Shown here: one piece after another, positions 45,899 to 57,300 of the stretch
How positions within the stretch are numbered: position 1 is the stretch's first letter
Layout of the letters: every line of letters begins with the position of its first letter
DNA from: Paguma larvata
Lineage: Eukaryota > Chordata > Mammalia > Carnivora > Viverridae
Reading direction: 5' to 3'
NCBI GenBank assembly: GCA_030068075.1
Contig: CM057829.1
Location: 90,428,889-90,492,888 of the forward strand
Length of the DNA stretch: 64,000 nucleotides
The notes under the pieces: model-generated
Seen by the model: the letters and a program-made list of their open reading frames with translations, nothing else
The model's database searches: none
Told to the model about the DNA's origin: nothing
Position numbers and translations under genes: made by a program

Positions 45899-48800
45899 TG
45901 TGGTAAATTCTATGATAAATAACAGAACCAGGTATGCATGTAGAAATAGGATAAGGAAGGTTTCCCAAACACCTCACATTTGCTATTGGCACAAGCAACA
46001 GATTCTTTTCATTTCCGTGCTTAGTTCTGTAATTTGCCATGAGCCAAACAGTCATATCAGATGCCAGTAATTGGGATGAGCAGAATGATGTGTTCCCAAC
46101 ATGGGTAGAAGTGGAAACTGGAGATACCTAACTTAATTAAACACAAGTTAGCTTATTTAATTGTGCTTTTAAGACATAAAAATACCAGTCTTTCTTTAGC
46201 TAATGTCTCCCCACTTGTTTAATTCTCTCTTTAAACACCTGATGGAAGATACTAGAATTAAGTAGTAGAAAAAAAACGCAAATTTAATTTGAAAGGGAGG
46301 GACTATATTTTTAACCACACACAGCTCTCACTTCCATTTAATCTCTTTTATTACTTATTTTTGTGTTTTCTAAATCTTTCCTATTACCTATGATAAATTT
46401 CAGTCCATTCTCCTTTTCAAACCATTGTTTTTGCGTATGCTCAGTTAACAGTTGGAATAAAGGTATTAAGTTACTTATTAGTATACCTTTGGTGCTGATT
46501 CTGAGCTTTAAAGGCTCTCCAAACAGCTATTAAATTTTCTCATCTCTCCAGCCTTTTTAATTTATTTTTTAAACCTCTGGCATCTGCTCAACTTCTTACA
46601 CTACCCAGCTCTAAACTTTGGTGTCTATAATCAGCATCTTCTCACTCGTGGGTTTCAACTAGCATAAAAGGCAAGTATCTCCTTTTTTGTTGCTGTTGTG
46701 TTTTTTCCATATTATATAAGATGAAGTTGTAACTTTTCCACAGAGTGCCAGCCTGTTCACTGGGAACTTTGCGTTTTTAGCTTAGAGTAAGAAATCATTA
46801 AGCTATTTGAAATAAAACATCACTTTAACGATTAGAGCATATTATTATTTTATGATTTCCCCTGATAATACACAGTTAGATAAACTTTCTTCCGGTAGAA
46901 AAATGTGCCTGTGTCATCTAGGAAAATTTGGCTGTTTAATTATCAATTTCAAAAGGTTTCATAGTAACATTTTGACTCAGGAGTCAAATTTTGTACACAA
47001 TAGTTGCCTTTACCATCTTGTAAAGTTTCCAGGTATGTAAGTGTTTATAACTCAAACCATCTGAATGAATCTCTATTAGCTCACTGAGAACAGACCATAT
47101 TAATTTCTTTACTATCTTAAGTATCTCTTGTCAAGCCTACGTGGTTTCATAATATTATTATCTTCCAAAACCATTTACCCAGCTCATGGCTAATCTTTAG
47201 TTTGAAGTAATTAACTTCAGCATGGGTGATTAGAGATTTCCAGAAAGACTCCTTACTTTTTGGTTATAAGAAAAATCATAAAGCTTAAAAAATTATACTG
47301 AAGAAGTTAGCCAAAGTGAATTCTGTATTTTATTTATTTAATTATCTCACCACATTTTTAAGAATCATCTTGCTCATTAACGACACCAAACTTTCATAAA
47401 CTCTCATTTTCAAATCGATTGCCTGTCAGCATAATTACTTTTTATAATCAAAAAATATTTACATATATGTTAAGGATCATATATGTCTTGTACATTTTAA
47501 ATGTATTGATAATTAGGAAAGAATTTAAAACCTCCTTTTAGGAAACGACATAATTTAAGACTATAAAATGTATTGAGATCAAGGGAATATTCTATATTAC
47601 CACAAATTGTATTTTCCAAAAGAAATGGCCACAACGACATCCAAGTTCTTAACCACTATGATATATTGCCCCTAGAAATGGCATCAGAAATATAATAGTG
47701 GTCTGTCAATTAAGACACACTTGACCCAAGGGGTCTCTCAAATATAAAAATAAAATTAAATGTGTATTTATATCACTGGATATGTTGGTAAATGTAAGGG
47801 ATTACAGAAAAGGTTGTTGTTTTACTGTCATCATTGGGGTTGACATTAAGGGGAATGTTTTCGGATCTCTGTGCTGCTATTTCTCATAAGTGGGATAACA
47901 CAATTTGACAAAAGAAAAATGACAACTGCCTTCTCGTTTGTTTCAGTATCAATTTAGAAAATAATATTTATTTTCGTTGCGCCAGCCTGGAATCCTGACA
48001 GAGTCTGTCTATAAAGCAGAGGCTTGAGTCTGTGAGTCTAGTTGAGTGTTTAGTTTAATTGTATCAATTATTTTTAAGTGTATTTCTTTTGAGTAAGAGT
48101 AAATATATCAAGAAGGAAGTCATATAAATTATTTCCTTTGTAGACTCATCATCAAAAACTATATAGAAATATAAAACCACGTGTAGTTCTACTTGGCAGA
48201 ATAAACTAAGACCTCAGAACAAATGGAAGACTTCTCAAGCCTTTTGTTTGTCCCCTGAGCTGAGATATAAGCAGGGAGCAAGCTCTATGTGCTAGAAAAG
48301 CATTACATAGCAGCCAATGCTTTATGTCTTATCTAATACATATGGATGTGGCAGCTTTTCATGAAGAGAGTAGTCCTGCCATTGGTAAAAGAGAGGGAAT
48401 AAGTTATCTAATTCTAAGCTAAGGCCAGGAAGGTCAGCAAGAGGAGCATACTTTATGTCACTTTTAGGACAACTCAAATGGTAGCAACTGTGGCTAGAAG
48501 CTTAGGCTTCAATTCAAGCATGACGAGAAAAATATGAGAAATAAATAAATAAAAGTGAGAGAGCAAAAACATGGGGGAAATCAATAGACTAAATGAGGTA
48601 GTGTTTGTTTTTCATTTAGTTTTGTGTATTAAGGGAATTGATTTGTCATCCGGACTGTAAAATCCATGAGAGCTAATTAAATGCAAAACTCTCATTACCT
48701 AAATTTTCTCTCAACAAAGGATGGTATTAAAATGTCAGTAATAGTAACAACCTAAGAAACCAACAGGAATGGAATCGGTGATCCAGATGCAGAAATAATA

Positions 48801-48983
48801 CTACAGCAGCTGAGATGTCCAGAATTTCTTCTATTATTGAGGGGTTTTATCTCACATCTATTATACATTATTTAAAAAAACAACTTAGGAAGAAAACAAG
48901 GCAAAAAGGTCTTTCAAAATCTTTATGATTTTAGCATAAAATTTCTGTATTATTACAAAAGCGTTTGAAATAAAATAGCTTAG
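45899..48983. other. AT-rich intergenic DNA, no repeats recognised
   Basis: About 3.1 kb with no recognised mobile element or gene. A 62-codon frame at 46852-47040 has no recognisable domain. Confidence 0.45.
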
Positions 48984-48984
48984 A

Positions 48985-49190
48985 GGCAGCTGGGTGGCTT
49001 AGTCAGTTAAGCATCTGACTTCGGCTCAGATCATGATCTTGCAGTTCATGAGTTTGAGTCCCACATTGAGCTCTGTGCTGACAGCCCAGAGCCTGGAGCC
49101 TGCTTTGGTTCTGTGTCTTCCTCTCTCTCTGCCCCTCCCTGACTCACACTCTGTCTCTCTGTCTCTCAAAAATAAATCAACATATTTTTT
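48985..49190 (+). mobile_element. CAN-SINE, plus strand (cluster member 1)
   Basis: 'ggcagctgggtggcttagtc' head, 'gtgctgacagcccagagcct' middle, CT stretch, 'caaaaataaatcaacatatt' tail. Flanks taaaatagctta (48971-48982) and taaaaaagctta (49191-49202) match at 11 of 12. Confidence 0.94.
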
Positions 49191-49225
49191 TAAAAAAGCT
49201 TAAACTTCTCTAAATATCAATTTTC

Positions 49226-49397
49226 TTTTTTTTTTAAGTTTATTTATTTTGAGAGAAAGAGTGCATGCACCTGGGAGAGGAGGTGAATCCCAAGCAGCAC
49301 AGAGCCTGACTCAGGGCTGGACCTCACAAACTTTGAGATCATGACCAGAGCCAAAATCAAGAGTTGGGCACTTAACCGACTGAGACATCCAGGTACC
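49226..49397 (-). mobile_element. Internally deleted CAN-SINE, minus strand (cluster member 2)
   Basis: Tail and head are present ('aagtttatttattttgagag'; 'cttaaccgactgagacatcc') but the GA stretch and middle are shortened, giving 172 bases. The 11-base duplication tatcaattttc at 49215-49225 and 49405-49415 is exact, so the deletion was present in the source RNA or arose afterwards inside the copy. Confidence 0.92.
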
Positions 49398-49589
49398 TGA
49401 TGAGTATCAATTTTCATAGTTTTTATCAAAATGTATGTATTAGGCTGTATCATGTTGTTTGATAGTAATTTTGATTTAGATATTTCTAATTTTAAATATA
49501 TGTGACTTCTAGGCAACGTTTATTTTTAAATATATATTTTGAAATTTATGTTTCATATTTGACACAATGGCTAATTATGATGATTTTTT

Positions 49590-49788
49590 TAATGTTTATT
49601 TATTTTTGAGAGAGAGACAGGGCACGACTGGGGAAAGGGCAGACAGAAAGAGAGACACAGAATCCAAAGCAGGCTCCAGGCTCCCAGCTGTCAGCACAGA
49701 GCGCTGCACAGGGCTCGAACTCCCGAACTGTGAAATCATGACCTGAGTCAAAGTTGGATGCTTAACCAACTGAGGCACCCAGGCTCCC
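49590..49788 (-). mobile_element. CAN-SINE, minus strand (cluster member 3)
   Basis: 'taatgtttatttatttttga' tail, 'ccaaagcaggctccaggctc' middle, 'ttaaccaactgaggcaccca' head. A 15-base perfect duplication, ttatgatgatttttt, lies at 49575-49589 and 49789-49803. Its right copy runs directly into the tail of the next SINE. Confidence 0.95.
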
Positions 49789-49803
49789 TTATGATGATTT
49801 TTT

Positions 49804-49977
49804 AAAGCTTATTTACTTATTTTGAGAGAGACAGAGAGAGTGTGAATAGGGGAGGAGTAAAGAGAGAGAATCTCAAGCAGGTTCCACGCTGTCAGCATAG
49901 AGCCCAATTTGATCTTGATCTCACAAACCAGCAATCAAGAGTCTGGTGCTTAGCCAGCTGAGCCACCCAGGTACCCC
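49804..49977 (-). mobile_element. CAN-SINE, minus strand (cluster member 4)
   Basis: 'aaagcttatttacttatttt' tail, 'gcaggttccacgctgtcagc' middle and 'ttagccagctgagccaccca' head with a deletion of part of the 'gatcatgacctgag' segment. Likely flanks are tgatttttt(a) at about 49795 and tgatttttaa at about 49980. It lies back to back with member 3. Confidence 0.92.
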
Positions 49978-50591
49978 ATTGATTTTTAATTAAGTTGTAC
50001 TTTTATTTGATTCCATGCTTAAAAATAAAATGCTAAAATGTCTAAGAATAAATATTTTAGATGTGCTTATTACAATGTGATTATTATTTTTAATATATAA
50101 AGTCTGAAATGTTTGTTCAAAAAACTGAACACCTACATATTAATATTGAATAATGTCATAATTTTTAAAATTTCTAATTTCATAAACTTGGATATTATAA
50201 AATTAAATGTTGAGTTTTAGAAGACAAAATCTCAGGCATTTATTTGTATACAAAAAGATTAATTAGAGGTAGAAAAGAAAAATTTAAAAATTGAGGATAA
50301 AAATAGACTGTGTAGTTGGGGATAGTGAAACAAAACAAAAACAAATTAACTAACAGAAACAAAGAAATGTATTATTCCTGAGGAGTTAAATAAAACTTCT
50401 CAGAAGAGGTGCTATTTAAATTAAGCCTTGAGGAATAAACAGCTTAATCAGACCTGTGTTTTAGTAAGTTAATTCTGACAGCAATGTGAAGAATGTATGC
50501 AGACTGAGAGAAGCTAGAGGCAAGCATATTTTATTTTCAATGATTTAAAATAAATGTATTTAAATTTCTTAGTAATTACAGACTTTATTTT
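49978..50591. other. AT-rich DNA, nothing identified
   Basis: No supported feature between cluster members 4 and 5. Confidence 0.45.
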
Positions 50592-50595
50592 AAAC

Positions 50596-50642
<47 letters not shown>

Positions 50643-50851
50643 TGTATTTATGTATTTTAGTTATTTATTTCTGAGAGAAAGAGACTGGCAGTGAGGGAAA
50701 GGCAGAGAAAATGGGAGAGAGAGAATACTAAGCAGGCTCTGCACTTTCAGCACAGAGCCTAATGCACACTCGATTCCATAAACTGTGAGATCACAAATTG
50801 AGCCAAATCCAAGAGTTGGATGGCTAACTGACTGAGCCACCCAGACACCCC
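50592..50851 (-). mobile_element. CAN-SINE with expanded TTTA tail, minus strand (cluster member 5)
   Basis: Tail of (TTTA)n with GTA variants from 50594 to about 50673, then 'ttatttctgagagaaagaga', 'gcactttcagcacagagcct' middle and 'taactgactgagccacccag' head. The copy is diverged. The 123-codon minus-strand frame at 50661-51032 is SINE plus flank. Confidence 0.92.
50594..50660. repeat. (TTTA)n microsatellite, SINE tail
   Basis: About 14 uninterrupted TTTA/ATTT units grown from the SINE's A-rich tail. Confidence 0.93.
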
Positions 50852-50899
50852 AGAAATCTCTTTTTAAAAAGCTTTTTTCAACATACACACATTGTATAC

Positions 50900-51880
50900 T
50901 GTATATCTTTTTAGCTTTCTTTAATCTAGAAAGAGACCACTGTCTTACATTTTCCTCATGGCATTTCATTTTGAAGAAACAAGGGTTGTTGTCATGTAGA
51001 CTGTCATAGTCTGGATTTGTCTGATTGTGCACTTGGGTATTAAACTGATTTCTACATCTCTTGAATTTCCAAAAAACTGGAAGATAAGTTTGAAGAACTG
51101 ATTAGGTTCAGGTGAAACTTCCTCTGGTGTGGACTCTTCACTCTTCAGGTGTCATGCCATCACCAAACACATCCAGCCAGCGGACTCTATTAGCAACCCT
51201 ACACTGTTGTGTATTTCAACTTGTGAATGCAAAAACTGTATAACGTTTTATTTTAGCACTATGTGAATATCTAATGTTTTCAACATTTATTGATGATCAT
51301 CACCTGAATCAATTACTTACCAGGGGCTACAAACGTTTGCTTTTTTAAAAAAAATTCTGTTATCTTTCCTATATTACGTAGCTGGCATTCTTCCATTAGA
51401 AGAACTGTTCTGATCAACTGGGGATGAGAATTAGAGTTTGATTTGTTTCTTTTAAATAACAATTTTCAGAGTAAAGGGATGATATAATAATCACCACAAA
51501 TGCTATCAGGCAAGTTTTTTCTGTCCTTTTTCCCTTTCTGTATGTCAATATAGACTCACTGTGTTTTTTATATTTATTCTTATGTAACAGTCAGTCGAAG
51601 ATATTACTCATCTCAATATATCAAATTGTCCCAAATTTTGCATGAATGAACTCCTTCAAACTGGATCCTGTATCCTTTGTATATGTACTCACTACTCTTT
51701 GCTCTGTTACTTGCTCTCAAGTAAGCAATATCCCAGGCTCCCCTTTAACTTCCAGGTCCCAGATCCCATAATCATTAGTGCCTGGAGTCCTTTTTACTAG
51801 ATAATAGGCACTAGATTCCAAACTGTAGGCACTAAGTTAGATTTCTAAATAAGGACTCATAGGTACATTATTCCCTGTGT
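50900..51880. mobile_element. Probable old interspersed repeat, family not named
   Basis: 'tctggatttgtctgattgtg' (51011), then 'atttattgatgatcatcacc' (51286) and 'atatcaaattgtcccaaatt' (51618) occur in the same order as a widespread old mammalian repeat whose name I cannot recall. It is non-coding and heavily decayed. Confidence 0.35.
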
Positions 51881-51909
51881 TCCTGCACATTTAAATGTGT
51901 ATTTTTGTG

Positions 51910-52395
51910 ACCTTATAACTGAAGGGGAATTCAGCTGAGTATGTAACCCCCAGAAACTCTATCCTTTACTGTTTCCAAAGAGAACTTTGCTTTCATGAAT
52001 AATCCTACAATGAGCATATAGCATATGTATCCGTATATGTTCATCTGCGATATATCTATGAAAGTGGAATACTCAGTCATAAATTATGCTCATGTTTCCT
52101 TATAAAATAGTGACAAATTATTGTCCATGGCAGTTGTACCAGTTTACACTATTTTTTTTTAATTTTATTTTAGAGAGACAGAGAGAGAGAGAACATGAGC
52201 AGTGGAGAGAGGCTGAGGGAGAGAGAGAACCTGAGCCTATATCAAGAGTCAGACTCTTAATTGACTGAGCCACCCAGTTGCCCCTACACTTTTGTGTTGT
52301 GTTCTCACTTGTCTATTTCATCTTTACTCATATTTGATATTGTCGGGTAGATTTTGTCAATTGCTTTGTTTAGAATAGAATGTTTTATGCTTTTG
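51910..52395 (-). mobile_element. Old L1 relic, minus strand, split by a SINE
   Basis: 'catgaataatcctacaatga' (about 51994), 'aaagtggaatactcagtcat' (52061), 'ggcagttgtaccagtttaca' (52129) and, after the SINE, 'ctacacttttgtgttgtg' follow the antisense of an old L1 ORF2/3' segment. Confidence 0.6.
52151..52284 (-). mobile_element. Internally deleted CAN-SINE, minus strand
   Basis: T run and 'ttttattttagagagacaga' tail, 'gaacatgagcagtggagaga' GA stretch, then directly 'atcaagagtcagactcttaa' and 'ttgactgagccacccagttg'. The middle is missing (134 bases instead of about 210). Confidence 0.88.
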
Positions 52396-52799
52396 TATTT
52401 TACTGGTACTACATGTAAGGAAGTATAATATTACCCTAAAGTAGACTATGATAATTTAAAAATCCATACTATAAACTCACACAAACACAAAGGGATAGAG
52501 GTACTGTGCAGAAATGGGCTGTTCTACGGTCTTGGGCTGTTTGAACATGGCTCATTTTAAAGAAATGATTGAATCGTTACCAGCAGCTGAGAGAAAATCA
52601 ATAAACCCTTGGAATATCCTGCCTGATTAATATCATACTTAAGCCTTGAACCATGCAGATAGTTTATGATAACAATGCAATTTGTGGTGAATTTCTGTTT
52701 TTGTTTTTGTTTTTTAGTTTTCTTCTGGGGCCCTGGGACACAATGTATCAGTTTGACATTTCGACAGGCTGAGGCTGGAGACTGAGTCATTAAGGTCAG

Positions 52800-53190
52800 T
52801 CACTCAGGTTTTCTATGCCAATGTGATTGACCCCAGTAAAACCTTGGACATCCAGGCTCAGATGAGCTTCCCTAATTGGCAATATTCCATATGTGCTATC
52901 ACACATTATTTCTGGGAAAATTAAGTGTTGTCAACTCCACCGAGAGCAGACAACTAGATACTCGTGTCCGCTTCCTTCTGAACTCTGCCATATGCATATT
53001 TTGCATTCGCTTCTTTAAACATGTATCCTTTCACTGTAATAAGCCATGACCATGAATATAATAGTGTTTCTGAGCTCCGAGAGTTCTTCTAGAAAATCAT
53101 CAACCCTGAGGATATCCTCGGGAACTCACATCATAGGTACTATGACTTTTGCACATAAATCTGAAATCAGAAGTAGACTGAGGGAATGCG
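52800..53190 (+). mobile_element. Possible LTR end of an old ERV, plus strand
   Basis: 'tatcctttcactgtaataag' (53024), 'tgtttctgagctccgagagt' and 'tcttctagaaaatcatcaac' followed by 'cctgaggatatcctcgggaa' resemble the polyadenylation and 3' end of an old, probably class III, LTR. The family is uncertain. Confidence 0.45.
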
Positions 53191-53231
53191 GCACAAAGCA
53201 ATATGTTGTTTTAAAAATATGACTACATCTT

Positions 53232-53652
53232 TTACTCTCCTTCCAAGAAAAGGTGACTTTTCTGAACCTTTAGTCTTTGCTGTGCTTGCATGAATACCCA
53301 CTCATAGTAGCCCTCAGCTACTATGTAAAAAGTTCAACCTCGTAGTGGTCAGCATGCTGTGAGGAAGCTTAAGTCACATGGAGGGACCACAGGTAGGTCA
53401 CCATTCTTAGCTGACTGCAATCTATATGTCATCTCGGCCTAAATGACAGAAATGTGAATGGAGTGTGAAGATAACTCTTGCCCTCTGTTGTACAAGTCAC
53501 CCGCGGCAATTTGAGTCTCTAACTGAGGTCCCAGGTTTGAGTCAGGGAGCAGTCTTCCCAGGAATGCTCTAGCAGAATTCCTGCGCTAACAATAAAATGG
53601 TGGCTGTTTTATGCCACTAATTTTGGGATGATTTTTAACCAATAACTGAAAT
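53232..53652 (+). mobile_element. MLT1-type LTR (ERVL-MaLR), plus strand
   Basis: 'atgctgtgaggaagcttaag' (53354), 'tcacatggagggaccacagg', 'gtccgaat'-type segment replaced by 'gaattcctgcgctaacaata', a polyadenylation signal at 53591 and the end 'tatgccactaattttgggat' and 'aaccaataactgaa' match the MLT1 layout. Confidence 0.72.
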
Positions 53653-53655
53653 AAA

Positions 53656-54309
53656 ATTTAATTGGCTACTGCGATGAAAATTGCTTCCTTGTATTTTTCT
53701 TGTTTGTATGCAATAGTAAGGTCATATAATGAATTAAAAGAGAGTTTTTTCCTTTTATTATCTCTGTTAAGAGTTTCCACACAGGAAATCTCTGTTCCTG
53801 AACAACCTTACTTACTCAGGAGAGTTATGTATGGCCTAAATAATCTTTTCTTAGTTCTATATTTTTTTCTAAACCTACTGTCTCAATTATGTTTTCCTGT
53901 ATTATGGAGTTTCATCTTTCCAGATTAGGAGTCCTAATCTTTTGAGAGTCAAGAAAAAATAACAGAAGACACATAATTGCAGACAGCATCCCTTTGCTGT
54001 TTTTTTTTTTTTGTTTGTTTGTTTGTTTTGTTTCTTGTTTTTTAGTTTTGTTGATTTTTTTGAAGTGTTTTGTCAATGTCTCGAACATTCTCCTAATCAT
54101 AGGAGGCATTTTTTCAGATTGGGCTATACTTTTTTCTCTTTAAGCAGGCATTCAGTGTTGTCTTAATATATGTAGCATAGTTATAAACTAATATCCTCGC
54201 CTATAAAAGTTCCCTTTGGGTAACTCTTAGCAATTGGCTTTTTTCTTTTGAAATTTGTTTTAGTTTTAACATTAACATAGCAGCAAATTGTATAATAAAT
54301 ATAAATATT
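53656..54309. other. AT-rich DNA with a TTTG-rich run
   Basis: No gene supported. T and TTTG runs lie at 54000-54060. An 88-codon frame at 53662-53928 has no recognisable domain. Confidence 0.45.
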
Positions 54310-54325
54310 GAACCTATTGAGTTTT

Positions 54326-54677
54326 GGTTTTTTTTTTTTTTTTGAAGAATTTATTGTCAAATTGGTTTCCATACAACACCCAGTGCTCATCCCAACAAGT
54401 GCCCTCCTCTGTGCCCATCATCCACTCTCCCCCCTCCCACATCCTCCTTTCCCCTCAGTTTGTTCTTAGTCTTTGAGAGTCTCTTATGTTATATCTTCCT
54501 TCCTCTCTGTGGCTTTTTTTTCCCCTTCCTTCCTCTCTTCCCCTCCCCCCTGATTTTCTGTTAGGTCTCCCAAAGCCTACCTATGCGTGGGAACATATGG
54601 CATCTGTCTTTCTCTGCCTGACTTATTTCACTCAGCATAATACCCTCCAGTTACATCCATGTTGCCACACATGGCCA
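54326..54677 (-). mobile_element. 5'-truncated cat-type L1 3' end, minus strand
   Basis: Poly(T) at about 54328-54343, then 'gaatttattgtcaaattggt', 'tccatacaacacccagtgct', 'cagtttgttcttagtctttg', 'tctcttatgttatatcttcc' and 'gacttatttcactcagcata', ending at 'catggcca'. This is the 3' terminal 330 bases of a carnivore L1. A 16-base duplication (54310-54325 and 54678-54693) has one mismatch. It is too short to be active. Confidence 0.92.
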
Positions 54678-54693
54678 GAAACTATTGAGTTTT

Positions 54694-56540
54694 AAAAATT
54701 AACCAGGCTTCAGCTTATTTCTGCAGATTAGAAATACCGATTAAAAAGAATAATTTTTTTTACCAGCTATTTCCATGTGTATTGCGCCGTTTAATTTAGA
54801 TACCACACTTTTTGCTATTTGCCATTATTATCACATTTTAGGGATGAATTTCACAAGGATTAAGTTATTGCCTCAGATCATGTAATAAGTGTCACCCCTG
54901 ACATTTGAATGTAAAATCTTCTGATTCCCAAGACTTACATATAAGACACTTACCCTAGTTCTTGTTATATAAAAAGCAGTAGAAAACTGTTAACTATCAT
55001 TTATAATGATAGTATTCAAAACAATATTGCATTATGCATATTTTAGCATCAGCTTTTCTAATTTTTCTGGAATTCATATAACAGGAAGTACATCACTCAG
55101 CCAGATGGTATTCCAATGTTAATTTGCTTTTTTAGAAATTTCAACAATTTTAGTTTCTTATAGGCAATACAGATACATATGTCTTTTATACTTCATACTT
55201 TTAGGATTATTTAATTAAATGCTTTATGAAATGTTTAGAAGTTTTACAATTTTATTTTAGTTAAATAACCAAAGCTTTATATCAGAAATATTCTACATAT
55301 TCATGTTATTAATGTGCAACATCCAGATCCCAGCTTCTTCTTTCTTTTTTAAAATGTGTAGAGGAAAAAAAATTAAAGGCTTTCTTTTTCCTGAAACATT
55401 AGTTGTTCTTACTGATTGTACTTAAACATTGTTTTTCTTTTATAGAATATGTTTCTTTATGTATAACCTCATGTAAACTTGTTAGTCTTCTTAGAAAATT
55501 TTTTGAACCTTTCAAAATTGTTTTCATTCAAAAATATGCATCTCATATTTAAATTTATGATCGTAATTCATGTTAACTTTCCTAGTTATGAGAAATTGTT
55601 TTCTTATGGTTTTAAAATTAGCAGGAACACTTAGTCAGTATACGGCAATAAATTCAATGTTATCACCTACACTGGTGAGCTGAAATAAGGTTTTGAGAAA
55701 TCTATCATTTTTTGTTTATGTCTTAGTAATATTTCTGTGAACGAAAACATGGAATGTCAAGAAAAAAATGACTGAGGGGCATATGGGATCTTGAAGGAGG
55801 AAAAATAAAATTATTTGGAAAATTAAACAGAACATTGAGAAGGTTTGAAAAAGGACAGAAAAGAGAAAACTGCCTTTCACCTGACTATTTATATATATAT
55901 AAATACAAAAACTTAAAAATAATTTGGTTCTTAAAGAAAAGTTGAAGTCCTTCTCCATAGGCAATGCTGTGGTATCTCCTCTACTCTCCCTGTGTTCCAA
56001 ATAAGGGATATTTTAAGAGAATGACTCATAGAGACAGCTGATGCACCAGATATCACTCAGCTGCAAACACTCATAGGACCACCACACAGTGCTGACAGAG
56101 AAGGGTGCAAAATGTGGTTTTGGAGTGCAGCCGACATTTTCAGAGTTTAAAAAGGCAGAGATGCCAAAGGGACTGTGAGAAGAGTAGTACAGCTCAGATT
56201 GGCTTAAAAGGTAACCTGGGAAGTTGTGGTGACTTGAGCAGAAAGAGGCTATGTCAGGAGGTACCACCAGGAAAGAAGCTGAAGGGGAGTAATAAGTAAG
56301 ACATATTAGACCTTAAGGTGGGTCACCCCCAGGGTGGCAGGGCCACAGGTAAAAATATTTGTGTGTGTATGTTTCCTGGGTCTATAAATACAATTGTGTT
56401 AAAATGGCATTACGACATGCATGATGTCATTGCCTTGCCTGAAGAATTTTTATCCCTGGTTTTGTCATGGCTCATTTCTGTTTTGGCAGTAAGACCTCAG
56501 CTTATATGCTACTGTATTAAGCAGGCTCTGAGTGGCTCTC
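54694..56540. other. AT-rich intergenic DNA, nothing identified
   Basis: About 1.8 kb without recognised repeats or genes. Frames of 64-94 codons at 55716-56299 on both strands overlap and lack recognisable domains. Confidence 0.45.
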
Positions 56541-57037
56541 AGTGATATCTACGTCCTGGTGTTCATGCTGCTGTATAATTCTACTCCTTCGAGTCGGCCT
56601 GAACATACTGATTTGCTTAGAATGAATAGTATATGTCAGAAATTATATGGGATGTCACTAGTGAAATTAGGTTATAAAAATTAGATTAAAGACTGGTGCT
56701 TTCAACTTAAGCACACTCTCTATTGGATCTCTTGCTCTCGAGGAAGCCACCTGCCATACTGTGAGACAGCCATCTGTAGAGTCCCACATATGACAAATTG
56801 TGGCTTGCTGACAAGCATTTAAGTAATCCTCGAGCCAATCCTCTGCTGCCGAGCCTTCGGATGAGGCCACGGACCTCACTGAAAGTTGGCATATAATCTG
56901 TTAAGAAACTCTGAGCCGGAAGCAACCAACTAAACAATGCCCAAATTCTAAACAATACACACTAAGAACATAAATGATTATTGTTTTAAGGCACTAAATT
57001 TTAGGTTATTTGTACTGCAGTAATAGATAAATAATAC
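56541..57037 (+). mobile_element. MLT1-type LTR (ERVL-MaLR), plus strand
   Basis: 'aattaggttataaaaattag' (56666), 'ttggatctcttgctctcgag' (56723), 'gaagccacctgccatactgt', 'gagccttcggatgaggccac' (56850), 'gattattgttttaaggcact' (56976) and 'gcagtaatagataaataata' follow a full-length MLT1 LTR. It is strongly decayed with no internal region. Confidence 0.8.
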
Positions 57038-57040
57038 CTT

Positions 57041-57300
57041 CACCTCCTAAGATACCCTTTTCCTGATCTTCCTATCCAAATAGATACACTTGCAATCATT
57101 TGGCTTTATAATATTTCTCTACATTATACTTTTCACTATCTAATATGTTTCTTTTTGTTTTCAAATTTATTTTCCATCTCTTTGATATAGAATATGATCT
57201 ATCTGAGGGCAAGAAATTGTGTTGTTTGACACTGTATCCTCAGTGTTATGAAACAGTGCCTGACGCATGATAGCATTTTTAATAAATATTTTATGAACAA
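57041..57300 (+). mobile_element. L2 3' end, plus strand
   Basis: 'cacctcctaagatacccttt', 'gagggcaagaaattgtgttg' (57206), 'aaacagtgcctgacgcatga' (57251) and the terminal 'aataaatattttatgaacaa' match the L2 3' end. It lies directly downstream of the MLT1 LTR. Confidence 0.78.

Noticed and set aside
50661..51032. 123-codon minus-strand frame
   Set aside because: It starts in unmarked flank and ends inside a SINE, with no protein signature.
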